Shown: positions 24,532 to 31,673 of the stretch, piece by piece
How positions within the stretch are numbered: the stretch's first letter is position 1
How the letters are laid out: each line of letters opens with the position of its first letter
Assembly: GCF_011764585.1 (NCBI RefSeq)
Contig: NZ_AP022853.1
Location: 1,409,501-1,473,500 of the forward strand
Reading direction: 5' to 3'
DNA: 64,000 bases
DNA from: Sulfurimicrobium lacus
Lineage (GTDB): Bacteria; Pseudomonadota; Gammaproteobacteria; Burkholderiales; Sulfuricellaceae
The notes under the pieces: generated by a model
Told to the model about the DNA's origin: nothing
Seen by the model: only the letters and a program-made list of their open reading frames with translations
Database searches by the model: none
Program-made: the position numbers and the translations under genes

Positions 24532-25668
24532 TCAAACGCCGATCTGCTGCGCCAGGGCGTTCTTTTCCGCCGTATGCGTGCCGGTCAGCGCGAAGCCGCA
24601 CAGATTTCCGGCGTCGCCCACGAACCGTCCGCGCACGCCCTGTTCCGTCCGCTCCACCTGCCATGAGCCGCTGGTGCCCGGCGCGGGCGGGCAGACCACC
24701 AGCGGGCAGGCCGGCGTTTTTACCACCACCGGCATGACCGGATAAGCCAGTTCCGCGGCCGTGCCCGAGAGCACCTTGGCCAGGGTGCGCGCTTGCTGCA
24801 TCAGCGGCATGACGAAAGGCAGGACCTTGCCTTGCGCCTCGGCACAGTCGCCGAGGGCGTAGACGCCGTCCGCGCTGCACTTGAGCTGGTCGTCCACGAC
24901 GATGCCGCGCTTGATGTCGAGGGCGGCCGACGCGGCGAGGGCGGTGCGGGCGCGCAGACCGATGGCCGAAAGCACGACGTCCGCGTCGAGGGCCGAGCCG
25001 TCGGACAGCGTGAGGCGCAAGCCGTTTTCCGTGCGCTCGACTTTTTCGGCCTTGGTGCCGAAGTGCCAGCTCACCCCCAACTCGCCGAGCGCATTTTGCA
25101 GCTGTGCGCTGGCTTCGGCCGGCAATAACGTGCTCAGGGGCCGGTCGCCGGGGTCGACGATGTCCACGCGGTAACCGGCGGCGAGCAGGTCGTTGGCGAA
25201 CTCGCAGCCGATCAGCCCGGCACCCAGGATGGCGACGTGCTGCTTGCCCTCCAGCGCCGCGCGGAAGCGCGCGTAATCGCCCAGATCGTTCACCGACATG
25301 ACCGCGTCCGCACCGTCGCCCTGCAAGGGCAGGCGGATGGGGTCGGCTCCCAGCGCCAGCACCAGGCTGGAATAGGCCATGCTCCGGCCGTTGACGGTGA
25401 TGCTGCGCTGCGCCGCATCGATGGCGCTGATGCTGGCGTGGGGTGTGATCTCGGCGTTGAGTTCTTGCGCCATTTGCATGGCGCTCTTGGTGGCCAGCTG
25501 CTGCGCCGTCTTTTTGCCGTTCAGGGCATTGGAGAGCATGGGCTTGGAATAGAAGCTGCCGTCGTCCGCCGTCAGCAGATGCAGCGGCGTCGTCGTGTCG
25601 AGCTTGCGCCATTCCCGTGCCAGGGTATAACCCGCCAGGCCGGTGCCGATGATGATCAGGGGATTCAT
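24532..25668 (-). CDS. Rubredoxin reductase-like NAD(P)H/FAD oxidoreductase
   Basis: 378-aa pyridine-nucleotide disulfide-oxidoreductase-type flavoprotein. The FAD dinucleotide fold is at the N-terminus (PLIIIGTGLAGYTLAREW, GxGxxA). The NAD(P) fold begins near residue 148 (VAILGAGLIGCEFANDLLAA). The second FAD motif is GVYALGDCAEAQGKVLPFV. No CxxC redox disulfide is present, matching rubredoxin reductases (NorW/AlkT type) rather than thioredoxin or mercuric reductases. It is the last gene of a rubrerythrin-rubredoxin-reductase cassette, so it probably passes electrons from NADH to rubredoxin for peroxide reduction by rubrerythrin. It ends just before the palindromic repeat. Confidence 0.9.
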   Translation of the reverse strand: MNPLIIIGTGLAGYTLAREWRKLDTTTPLHLLTADDGSFYSKPMLSNALNGKKTAQQLATKSAMQMAQELNAEITPHASISAIDAAQRSITVNGRSMAYSSLVLALGADPIRLPLQGDGADAVMSVNDLGDYARFRAALEGKQHVAILGAGLIGCEFANDLLAAGYRVDIVDPGDRPLSTLLPAEASAQLQNALGELGVSWHFGTKAEKVERTENGLRLTLSDGSALDADVVLSAIGLRARTALAASAALDIKRGIVVDDQLKCSADGVYALGDCAEAQGKVLPFVMPLMQQARTLAKVLSGTAAELAYPVMPVVVKTPACPLVVCPPAPGTSGSWQVERTEQGVRGRFVGDAGNLCGFALTGTHTAEKNALAQQIGV

Positions 25669-25726
25669 CTCATTCTCCTTGCGGGTGGGAAAGGAAGCGG
25701 CTGCCTCCTTATCCCGCGCCGTTGGT

Positions 25727-25891
25727 TCAGATTGCCACCATTTCGAAGTCGGACTTGCTCACGCCACAGTCCGGGCAGGCCCAGCTGTCGGGCACGTCGT
25801 CCCAGCGCGTGCCGGGGGCGATGCCTTCGTCCGGCGCACCGGCCACTTCGTCGTAAATCCATCCGCATACTACGCATTGGTACTTTTTCAT
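25727..25891 (-). CDS. rubA: Rubredoxin
   Basis: 54-aa rubredoxin, a one-electron carrier with an Fe(SCys)4 centre. Both knuckles are present: [10 protein letters not shown] and [12 protein letters not shown]. The usual [15 protein letters not shown] segment lies between them. The chosen ATG at 25891 has AAGGAGCTG upstream. A longer frame adds 16 non-conserved residues. It lies 58 nt before the reductase gene and about 85 nt after the rubrerythrin gene on the same strand. It likely links the reductase to rubrerythrin. Confidence 0.97.
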   Translation of the reverse strand: MKKYQCVVCGWIYDEVAGAPDEGIAPGTRWDDVPDSWACPDCGVSKSDFEMVAI

Positions 25892-25977
25892 TTTCAGCTC
25901 CTTGAATATTGGGGTAATTGCGCAAAACATCCGATGCATCGAAATGAGGCTGACGGGCTGTTTTGCAAGTCTGTTCT

Positions 25978-26445
25978 TCAGGCCCTGATGCCGGCCAGGG
26001 TCTCGCGGTAATGATTGGCGTGCTTCTCTTCCACCTTGGCCAGCGCGGCGAAGCGCTTGGCGGCTTTTTCCAGCGTGGCGATGAAGTTTTCCGCATGCTC
26101 ACGGGATTCCGCGATCTGCGCGTCGATTTCCGCGACCGCCGCATGATTTTTCTCTTCCACCGCGGCGTGGCGGAACGACGGGTACATCTCGGTGTACTCG
26201 TGGGTCTCACCGGCTATCGCCATTTCCAGACAGCGCGCCGGGTTCATGGTTTCGCGTGGGAACAGCAGGTCGAGGTGGCCGAAGGCGTGCTGCACTTCCT
26301 GCGCCGCGGTTTCCTCGAACACCTTGGCGGTGGCCTCGTCGCCCTGGGCGCGGCACATCCTGGCGAAGTACATGTACTTGATATGGGCCATGGATTCGCC
26401 GGCGAAAGCGGCTTCGATGTTCTTGATGGTGACGGATTCTTTCAT
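25978..26445 (-). CDS. Rubrerythrin (ferritin-like di-iron peroxidase, no rubredoxin domain)
   Basis: 155-aa di-iron protein of the rubrerythrin group that reduces hydrogen peroxide. Iron-ligand motifs are visible: an early Glu in [46 protein letters not shown] and VEEKNHAAV. The usual C-terminal rubredoxin domain is missing. Instead a separate rubredoxin gene follows, and its product should deliver the electrons. The ATG at 26445 has AAGGAGAACGAA upstream. It is the first gene of the cassette. Its upstream region holds a heptamer repeat array and a consensus OxyR-type half-operator, with oxyR itself just beyond, so peroxide induction is likely. Confidence 0.93.
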   Translation of the reverse strand: MKESVTIKNIEAAFAGESMAHIKYMYFARMCRAQGDEATAKVFEETAAQEVQHAFGHLDLLFPRETMNPARCLEMAIAGETHEYTEMYPSFRHAAVEEKNHAAVAEIDAQIAESREHAENFIATLEKAAKRFAALAKVEEKHANHYRETLAGIRA

Positions 26446-26538
26446 TTCGTTCTCCTTGTCGGTGCTGTGGCTCAGTCCACGCTTCGCATCTTAGGGAGAA
26501 CGCAATGATTGATCTAATTGATTGTTGGTATCTAGCTT

Positions 26539-26553
26539 ATAGCTATCAGCTAT
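26539..26553. promoter_or_regulatory. Candidate OxyR half-operator (ATAGnTnnnAnCTAT)
   Basis: ATAGCTATCAGCTAT fits every fixed position of the OxyR recognition half (ATAG-n-T-nnn-A-n-CTAT). It lies about 95 nt upstream of the rubrerythrin start and within 70 nt of the 3' end of oxyR. A full tetramer site would need a second half 7 nt away. Only CTAT arms recur there, from the heptamer array, so binding is a hypothesis. Confidence 0.45.
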
Positions 26554-26605
26554 CAGCTATCAGCTATCAGCTATCAGCTATCAGCTATCAGCTATCAGCT
26601 ATCAG
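26543..26605. repeat. Tandem heptamer array, CTATCAG x 9
   Basis: Nine perfect head-to-tail copies of the heptamer CTATCAG, followed by degenerate copies (CTGCCGG, CTGACGG). It lies between the rubrerythrin promoter region and the end of oxyR. Perfect copies suggest recent slippage, so the copy number may vary between strains. Confidence 0.97.
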
Positions 26606-26619
26606 CTGCCGGCTGACGG

Positions 26620-27564
26620 CTAATAGCTCTCAGCCGGCAGATCCAGCATGGCGACGCACGGCAGCAGCGCCGCCAGCGCGGCCTGGCGTACGGCTTCCAG
26701 CGCCTGCGGGCGGGGAAAGCTTTTGCGCCACGCCAGGGCGACGCGCCGACCGGGAACGGGCGTGGCGAAGGGACGGAAGGCCAGCAGCTTGCTTTCGTGC
26801 TGTGCCGGGCCGATGGCGCTGCACGGCAGCACGGTGATGCCCGCGCCGCTCGCCACCATGTGGCGGATCGTTTCCAGCGAACTGCCTTCGAAGGTCCGCT
26901 GCATGCTGCCGGGCGCGGCGCTGGAACGGTTGAGGGCGGGGCAGGCCTGCAGCACCTGGTCGCGGAAGCAGTGGCCCGAGCCGAGCAGCAGCAGGTTTTC
27001 TTCCGCCAGTTGTGCGCCGGGTATAAGTTTCTTCTTGCACCATGCGTGGGTTTTCGGCATTGCCACCATGAACGGCTCGTCGTATAGCGCCTGCGTCACC
27101 ACGCCCGGTTCGGCGAAGGGCAGGGCGATGACGATGACGTCCAGTTCTCCCTGTTTCAGGCGTTCGGCGAGGCGCGCGGTGAAATTCTCTTCGAGGTGCA
27201 GCGGCATTTGCGGGGCGAGCTGATGCAGGGCGGGAATCAGGGAGGGCAGCAAATATGGGGCGATGGTGTAAATGGCGCCGAGGCGCAGCGGGCCGACCAG
27301 CTGGTCGCGCCCTTGCTGGGCGATGGACTTGATCGTCGCGCTTTCTTCCAGTACGCGCTGCGCCTGTTCCACGATGCGTTCGCCGACCGGCGTGACGCTG
27401 ATCTCGCTGGCGCCGCGCTCGAACAGTGCGACGCCGAGCTCTTCCTCCAGCTTGCGGATCGCCACGCTCAGGGTGGGCTGGCTGACGAAGCAGGCTTCCG
27501 CCGCGCGGCCGAAGTGACGGGTGCGGGCGAGGGAGACGATGTAGCGCAGTTCGGTCAGGGTCAT
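26620..27564 (-). CDS. oxyR: Hydrogen peroxide-inducible regulator OxyR (LysR family)
   Basis: 314-aa LysR-type regulator. The helix-turn-helix is at the N-terminus (MTLTELRYIVSLARTRHFGR, then FVSQPTLSVAIRKLEEELG). The effector domain carries the OxyR redox pair: HCFRDQVLQAC, two Cys nine residues apart as in E. coli Cys199/Cys208, followed by SSLETIRHMVASGAGITVLP. So it should sense peroxide by disulfide formation. I chose ATG 27564, the conserved MTLTELRY start. A TTG at 27585 adds seven residues. It lies upstream of the rubrerythrin cassette on the same strand and divergent from a YjfB-like gene. An OxyR-like half-site near its 3' end suggests it drives the cassette. Confidence 0.95.
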   Translation of the reverse strand: MTLTELRYIVSLARTRHFGRAAEACFVSQPTLSVAIRKLEEELGVALFERGASEISVTPVGERIVEQAQRVLEESATIKSIAQQGRDQLVGPLRLGAIYTIAPYLLPSLIPALHQLAPQMPLHLEENFTARLAERLKQGELDVIVIALPFAEPGVVTQALYDEPFMVAMPKTHAWCKKKLIPGAQLAEENLLLLGSGHCFRDQVLQACPALNRSSAAPGSMQRTFEGSSLETIRHMVASGAGITVLPCSAIGPAQHESKLLAFRPFATPVPGRRVALAWRKSFPRPQALEAVRQAALAALLPCVAMLDLPAESY

Positions 27565-27647
27565 TTCGATAATCCATTGATTCAATTGGTACGCGCGAAA
27601 ATGTAGGCGTATACTTGAATAGTTGTTTTGTAAGAGCGGAGGCTCAA

Positions 27648-27854
27648 ATGAACGTCAACATGAACACAAGTACCGCCCTGACATCGGTTGCCGGTCAGAG
27701 CACGGGCGATGCAGCCAATATCGCGGTGCTGAAGAAGGCCATGGAAATCGAGGCGCAGAACGCCCTGCAGTTGGTAAACAGCATTTCCACTCCGGAAAAG
27801 ACTTCCGCCAATTTGCCGCCCAACCTCGGGCAAAACGTCAATACTACCGCTTAA
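27648..27854 (+). CDS. YjfB-family small protein (putative motility protein)
   Basis: 68-aa protein resembling the YjfB family, annotated elsewhere as putative motility proteins without a known mechanism. The centre has the family-like helix VLKKAMEIEAQNALQLVNSI. The C-terminus has PPNLGQNVNTTA, matching the usual P..NLGQN-hydrophobic-end pattern. No signal peptide is seen. The ATG at 27648 has GCGGAGG upstream. An upstream extension is not supported. No flagellar genes are in the window. Confidence 0.75.
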   Translation: MNVNMNTSTALTSVAGQSTGDAANIAVLKKAMEIEAQNALQLVNSISTPEKTSANLPPNLGQNVNTTA

Positions 27855-27861
27855 TCTGGCA

Positions 27862-27886
27862 GTGACAGGGATTTCCTCCCTGTCAC
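27862..27886. terminator. Hairpin between convergent yjfB-like and DUF3999 genes
   Basis: A perfect 10-bp stem GTGACAGGGA / TCCCTGTCAC with a 5-nt loop, just after the yjfB-like stop and overlapping the DUF3999 stop codon. No long T tract follows on either strand. Probably a shared terminator. Confidence 0.6.
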
Positions 27887-29136
27887 TTGTCCTCTTCCTG
27901 CGCCTCGACCTTACCGAAGCGTAGCGCATTGATGGCCATCCAGGCCAAACCCCCAACCGCGACGAGCAGAGCAGTCCACAGCAGCCAGGGGTGGCGTTCG
28001 CTCCATGCGTCCCCGCTGACATAAGCGCCGTTGTCCTGCTGCGGGCCGAGCAGTGCCGCGGGCGCAGTCTGCCAGGGCTCCGAACGGACCAGTTGCGCCA
28101 GTTCATAGCTCGGCGCGGCCGCGCGCGCATTGCCGTACAGCAGGCGGTAATCCTGCTCGGCTTCACGCTTGAACGCCACCTGGCGCGGTACGCCGCGCAT
28201 TTCCAGGCGCAGTCCGGGCAGCGCGGGGTCGTTGCGGTTCAGTAGCGCCACGCGCCAGAGCCTGGCGTGGATTTCCGGAAAAACGACCTCCAGCTCGATG
28301 CGCTGCTTGCCCTCGTCCGCGTAGCGGTAAATATGGCCCTGCCCCGCGTTGCGCCAGGTCTTGCCGTCGTCGCTGGCGCTGACTGTTACCCGACGGTGGA
28401 ATTCCGCCTGGCTGGTCTCGAAACGGATGGCGGACACCGGCGGGCGCGTTTTTCCCAGGTCGGCCTCCAGCAGGGTTTCTCCCTCGGGCTGCCGGGCGGC
28501 CAGGTTGAAGCTGGCCGGAAGCGGGACGCGCCGGGCCGCAGTTCTGGTTTCCTCGGTGATGCGCGCGGTGCTGGCCTGCAGCGCCTTTTCGCCCTGCAGG
28601 AAGCGCAGCCGCAGCCAGCGCGAACGAGTGCTGGGGTAGGTCAGCACCTGGCCGTTGGTCATCCCTTCCTGCTCGAAGCGGAACAGCGGCGCTTTTTCGC
28701 GCACGATGCGCCAGTTGAGGCGGTCGTCGCTGGCAGAGATTTCCGTCCAGGTGAAAAAATCCTTTTGTTCGAGGGTGAGCTGAACGGCATTGTGGGGCGC
28801 GCCGTCCGGGCCGGTATCGATGACGGCCTGGCTGTATTGCCCGGGAATGAAGCCGGTGTCGCTGACGGGCGCATTGCGCCACGCGCGCCGGCATTGTTCC
28901 TGTTGCGCATGCAGCAGGTAAGGCACTTCCTTGCCGTCGCGGTCGATCACGCGCAGGTCGGCAAGGCCGTTCTGCGCCGGGCCGTAAATTTCCGCCGGCA
29001 GCATGGCGCTCTGCCAGGCCGACGGCGCGGATGGGTTCTGCATCGCGCGGAAATATTGCCAATGCTGCCACGCGCCGGGCAGGTCGGCAGCCTGCGCGCA
29101 AAGGGGTAATAGCAGCATGGCGAGCCAGCGCATCAT
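27883..29136 (-). CDS. DUF3999 family exported/membrane-anchored protein
   Basis: Protein of about 417 aa. A signal peptide opens it (MMRWLAMLLLPLCAQAADLP), followed by a large beta-rich periplasmic region with repeated discoidin-like phrases (ISASDDRLNWRIVR, VSASDDGKTWRNAG). One C-terminal membrane helix (HPWLLWTALLVAVGGLAWMA) precedes a short charged tail. It matches DUF3999. In many proteobacteria this gene follows a DUF2339 gene, exactly as here, and the start overlaps the DUF2339 stop. The longer frame extending to 29457 lies inside the upstream gene and is rejected. Function is unknown. A role in envelope or polysaccharide handling is a guess from the carbohydrate-binding-like repeats. 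Confidence 0.85.
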   Translation of the reverse strand: MMRWLAMLLLPLCAQAADLPGAWQHWQYFRAMQNPSAPSAWQSAMLPAEIYGPAQNGLADLRVIDRDGKEVPYLLHAQQEQCRRAWRNAPVSDTGFIPGQYSQAVIDTGPDGAPHNAVQLTLEQKDFFTWTEISASDDRLNWRIVREKAPLFRFEQEGMTNGQVLTYPSTRSRWLRLRFLQGEKALQASTARITEETRTAARRVPLPASFNLAARQPEGETLLEADLGKTRPPVSAIRFETSQAEFHRRVTVSASDDGKTWRNAGQGHIYRYADEGKQRIELEVVFPEIHARLWRVALLNRNDPALPGLRLEMRGVPRQVAFKREAEQDYRLLYGNARAAAPSYELAQLVRSEPWQTAPAALLGPQQDNGAYVSGDAWSERHPWLLWTALLVAVGGLAWMAINALRFGKVEAQEEDK

Positions 29137-30968
29137 GACTCGTTCTCCGACTTGTCTGCGGATTGGCGGCGCTGGTAGAAGAACGACACCACCAGCAATG
29201 CCATGCCCAGGGCAAAAAACGAGACGATGCGGTAGGCCCGGTCCAGCAGGGAGAGGTCGTAGAGGAACACCTTGCCCACCAGCAGCCCGAACAGCGCCAG
29301 CGCCTGCCAGCGCAGCGCAGCGATGTCGCGTCGCACGCCGACCAGGATCAGGGCCGTGGCGTATGCCGCCCACAGCAAGGACAGGGAAAGCATTTGCGCC
29401 AAGCCGTGGCGCTGGCCGGTATCGAACGCATCCCACAGTTCCAGCGATAGACCCCACAGCGCGAATACGTTGGCCGCCACGCCCGCCACGCCGAAGGCGA
29501 AACGCTCGTTGGCGGAGAGCGTTTCACGGCTCCTGAATGCCCATGCGGCAGACAGGCCCAGGCAGGCGACCAGCACGGCGAAGGTGGCGAAGCGGGCATT
29601 GAGCAGGAATGCGCCGCCGTCCGGCAGGTCGAAAACCAGGTTCAGGGCGGCGAGCACGAACAGGATCAGCCCGCCGCCGCGCAGGCCGGCGTGATCGGTC
29701 CGGAACCCGCTGCCGGCCAGCGCCGCGCCCTCGACGGCCCAGGCGATGGCGATCCACTCGCCTTCCAGTTGCACCGGAATGGCCAGGGTGGCGGCGGTCA
29801 GGGCCGTCGCGGCGAACAGCAGGCGCGCAGTGCTGGGCGGCGTCAGGCGCATCATGCCGAGGTAGGCGGCGGAAATCAGCAGCAGCGCGAGCGTCAGTTG
29901 CGCGCGGTGGAGATCGTAGAGCAGCTCGCCCAGGGCGACCAGGTAAAAGCCGGCGGTCAGCACGAGCAGCAGGATTTGCAGTGCGTTGAGCGGTCCGCTG
30001 CGCCGCGCCTGGAGCAGGGACTGGGCGGAGAACTGGGCGAAAAACAGAGAAAGGAACGCGAGCGTCGGCAGCAGATGGGTGGCGTCGTGATAGAACTGCT
30101 GGTGCCATCCGATGTAATAGAGGATGGTGGCGAGCAGCGCCAGCGGCGGCAGCACGTCCCAGTCGCGCTGGCGCGTCAGGGCCAGCAGGCCGAAATTCAG
30201 CACGGCAATGTAGCTGAACAGCTGGATTTGCGCGTCCACGCCGCTGCTCAGCAGCGCCGGCGTGAGAAAGCCGCCGGCCAGCGCCAGCAGGGCGATGCGC
30301 ACCGAATCGCGGCCCAGCGCCAGCGCCATCAGCGCGGCGGTGACGATGGCCATGCCGCCGAACGCTGCCCAGGAAGGAATGAGCTGGTAATACTGATGGG
30401 CGGCATAAAGAGAGAGGTAAAGCACGCCGGCGCCGAGCCCGGCGATGCCCTCGGAAAAGTAGCTGTAGCCGCGTTGCAGGATGGTCTGGCTGAACACGAT
30501 CAGCGCGCTGCCGGCCAGCAGGCCGATGGCGACGCGCCCGGCGGGGCCGATCCAGTCGTTGTCGAAGGCGAATTTGAGAAAAAATGCGCCGGCCAGCAGC
30601 AGCGCGATGATGCCGATGCGGTTGAGCCAGCGGCCAGCGATCAGGGCCTCAAGATCGAGCTTGGGGCGCGGTTCTGCTGCGACCCTATGGCGCGGTGCAT
30701 GGCTCGCGGTCGCGGGCGCCGGTGATGGGACTGCCAGGGGCTGCTCGTCTATTGCTGCAGGAAGGGGAGCGATGTCCGGCGATTCGCTCAAGCGCCGCTT
30801 CAGTTGCCCTACTTCCGCCTCCAGCGCCGCCACACGGCTCGCCAGTGGGTCGGCGGAACGCAGCCGCTGGAGCGTTTTTTCCAGCTGGTTGACGCGCAGG
30901 TAGGCGATGATTCCCAACAGCGGGGCGGCCAGGAACACTAGTCCGAGGATTACGTAGAGGCCGTACAT
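29133..30968 (-). CDS. DUF2339 family polytopic membrane protein
   Basis: Inner-membrane protein of about 611 aa. An N-terminal helix is followed by a coiled coil (VNQLEKTLQRLRSADPLASR, then VAALEAEVGQLKRRL) and a Pro/Ala-rich linker. More than a dozen membrane helices then run to the C-terminus, interrupted by conserved turns (RWLNRIGIIALLLAGAFFLK, FDNDWIGPAGRVAIG). That is the DUF2339 architecture. The start is placed at MYGLYVILG (30968), with GGGAG six nt upstream. Three ATGs 12-18 nt further upstream have no free ribosome site. It is coupled by overlap to the DUF3999 gene. Function is unknown. Confidence 0.85.
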   Translation of the reverse strand: MYGLYVILGLVFLAAPLLGIIAYLRVNQLEKTLQRLRSADPLASRVAALEAEVGQLKRRLSESPDIAPLPAAIDEQPLAVPSPAPATASHAPRHRVAAEPRPKLDLEALIAGRWLNRIGIIALLLAGAFFLKFAFDNDWIGPAGRVAIGLLAGSALIVFSQTILQRGYSYFSEGIAGLGAGVLYLSLYAAHQYYQLIPSWAAFGGMAIVTAALMALALGRDSVRIALLALAGGFLTPALLSSGVDAQIQLFSYIAVLNFGLLALTRQRDWDVLPPLALLATILYYIGWHQQFYHDATHLLPTLAFLSLFFAQFSAQSLLQARRSGPLNALQILLLVLTAGFYLVALGELLYDLHRAQLTLALLLISAAYLGMMRLTPPSTARLLFAATALTAATLAIPVQLEGEWIAIAWAVEGAALAGSGFRTDHAGLRGGGLILFVLAALNLVFDLPDGGAFLLNARFATFAVLVACLGLSAAWAFRSRETLSANERFAFGVAGVAANVFALWGLSLELWDAFDTGQRHGLAQMLSLSLLWAAYATALILVGVRRDIAALRWQALALFGLLVGKVFLYDLSLLDRAYRIVSFFALGMALLVVSFFYQRRQSADKSENES

Positions 30969-31034
30969 GAATGCTCCCATCATCATCCCCGCAAACCTAC
31001 CACGGTTTGGGCCAATATCAAATAGGCGGGCGGC

Positions 31035-31673
31035 TCAGGACTGGAAGCGGTGGCGCAGGTAGCCGATTGCGCCGGGCAGCAGGGAGACGACGATGATGCC
31101 GAGCATTACCAGGGTGAGGTTCTCCTTCACCACCGGAATGTTGCCGAAGAAATAGCCGCCCAGCACGAAGAAGCCGACCCAGCAGACGCCGCCGGCGAAG
31201 CTGAAGGCGAGGAAGCGGCGGTAATCCATGCTGCCCATGCCGGCGACGAAGGGCGCGAAGGTGCGGATGATGGGGAAAAAGCGTGCCAGCAGGATGGCCT
31301 TGCCGCCGTGTTTTTCGTAGAAGCGGTGGGTCTTGTCGAGATAGTTGCGGTTGAGGAAGCGCGAGGATTTACTCCTGAAAATCCGCGGTCCGGCCAGGCG
31401 CCCGATCCAGTAGTTGGTGTTGTCGCCCAGGAACGATGCGGATACCAGCAGCACCAGCAGCCATTGCGGTTCCATCGCGCCGGTGGCGGCAATCGCCCCG
31501 GACACGAAAAGCAGGGAATCTCCCGGCAGGAAAGGCGTTACCACCAGCCCGGTTTCGCAAAAGATCACCAGGAACAGAATGACGTAGACCCATGCGCCGT
31601 GCAGCGAGATGAGCTCTATCAGGTGACGGTCGAGGTGGAGGACCAGGTCGAGAAAAGTTGAGAAGAAGTCCAT
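31035..31673 (-). CDS. DedA family membrane protein
   Basis: 212-aa inner-membrane protein of the DedA/VTT family, proposed lipid scramblases or flippases involved in recycling undecaprenyl phosphate. Family motifs: CETGLVVTPFLPGDSLLF (the E and FxPG loop), GDNTNYWIGRLAGPRI, and ARFFPIIRTFAPFVAGMGSM with the RxxPxxR-like arginines. Four or five helices are predicted. The ATG follows directly after the stop codon of the TonB-dependent receptor (TAA-ATG), so both are probably on one transcript. Carrier-lipid recycling would fit the envelope and EPS theme of the window, but that is inference. Confidence 0.92.
   Translation of the reverse strand: MDFFSTFLDLVLHLDRHLIELISLHGAWVYVILFLVIFCETGLVVTPFLPGDSLLFVSGAIAATGAMEPQWLLVLLVSASFLGDNTNYWIGRLAGPRIFRSKSSRFLNRNYLDKTHRFYEKHGGKAILLARFFPIIRTFAPFVAGMGSMDYRRFLAFSFAGGVCWVGFFVLGGYFFGNIPVVKENLTLVMLGIIVVSLLPGAIGYLRHRFQS

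Noticed and set aside
26543-26605. CRISPR-like regular repeat array
   Set aside because: The repeat unit is 7 nt with no spacers, so it is a tandem microsatellite, not a CRISPR.
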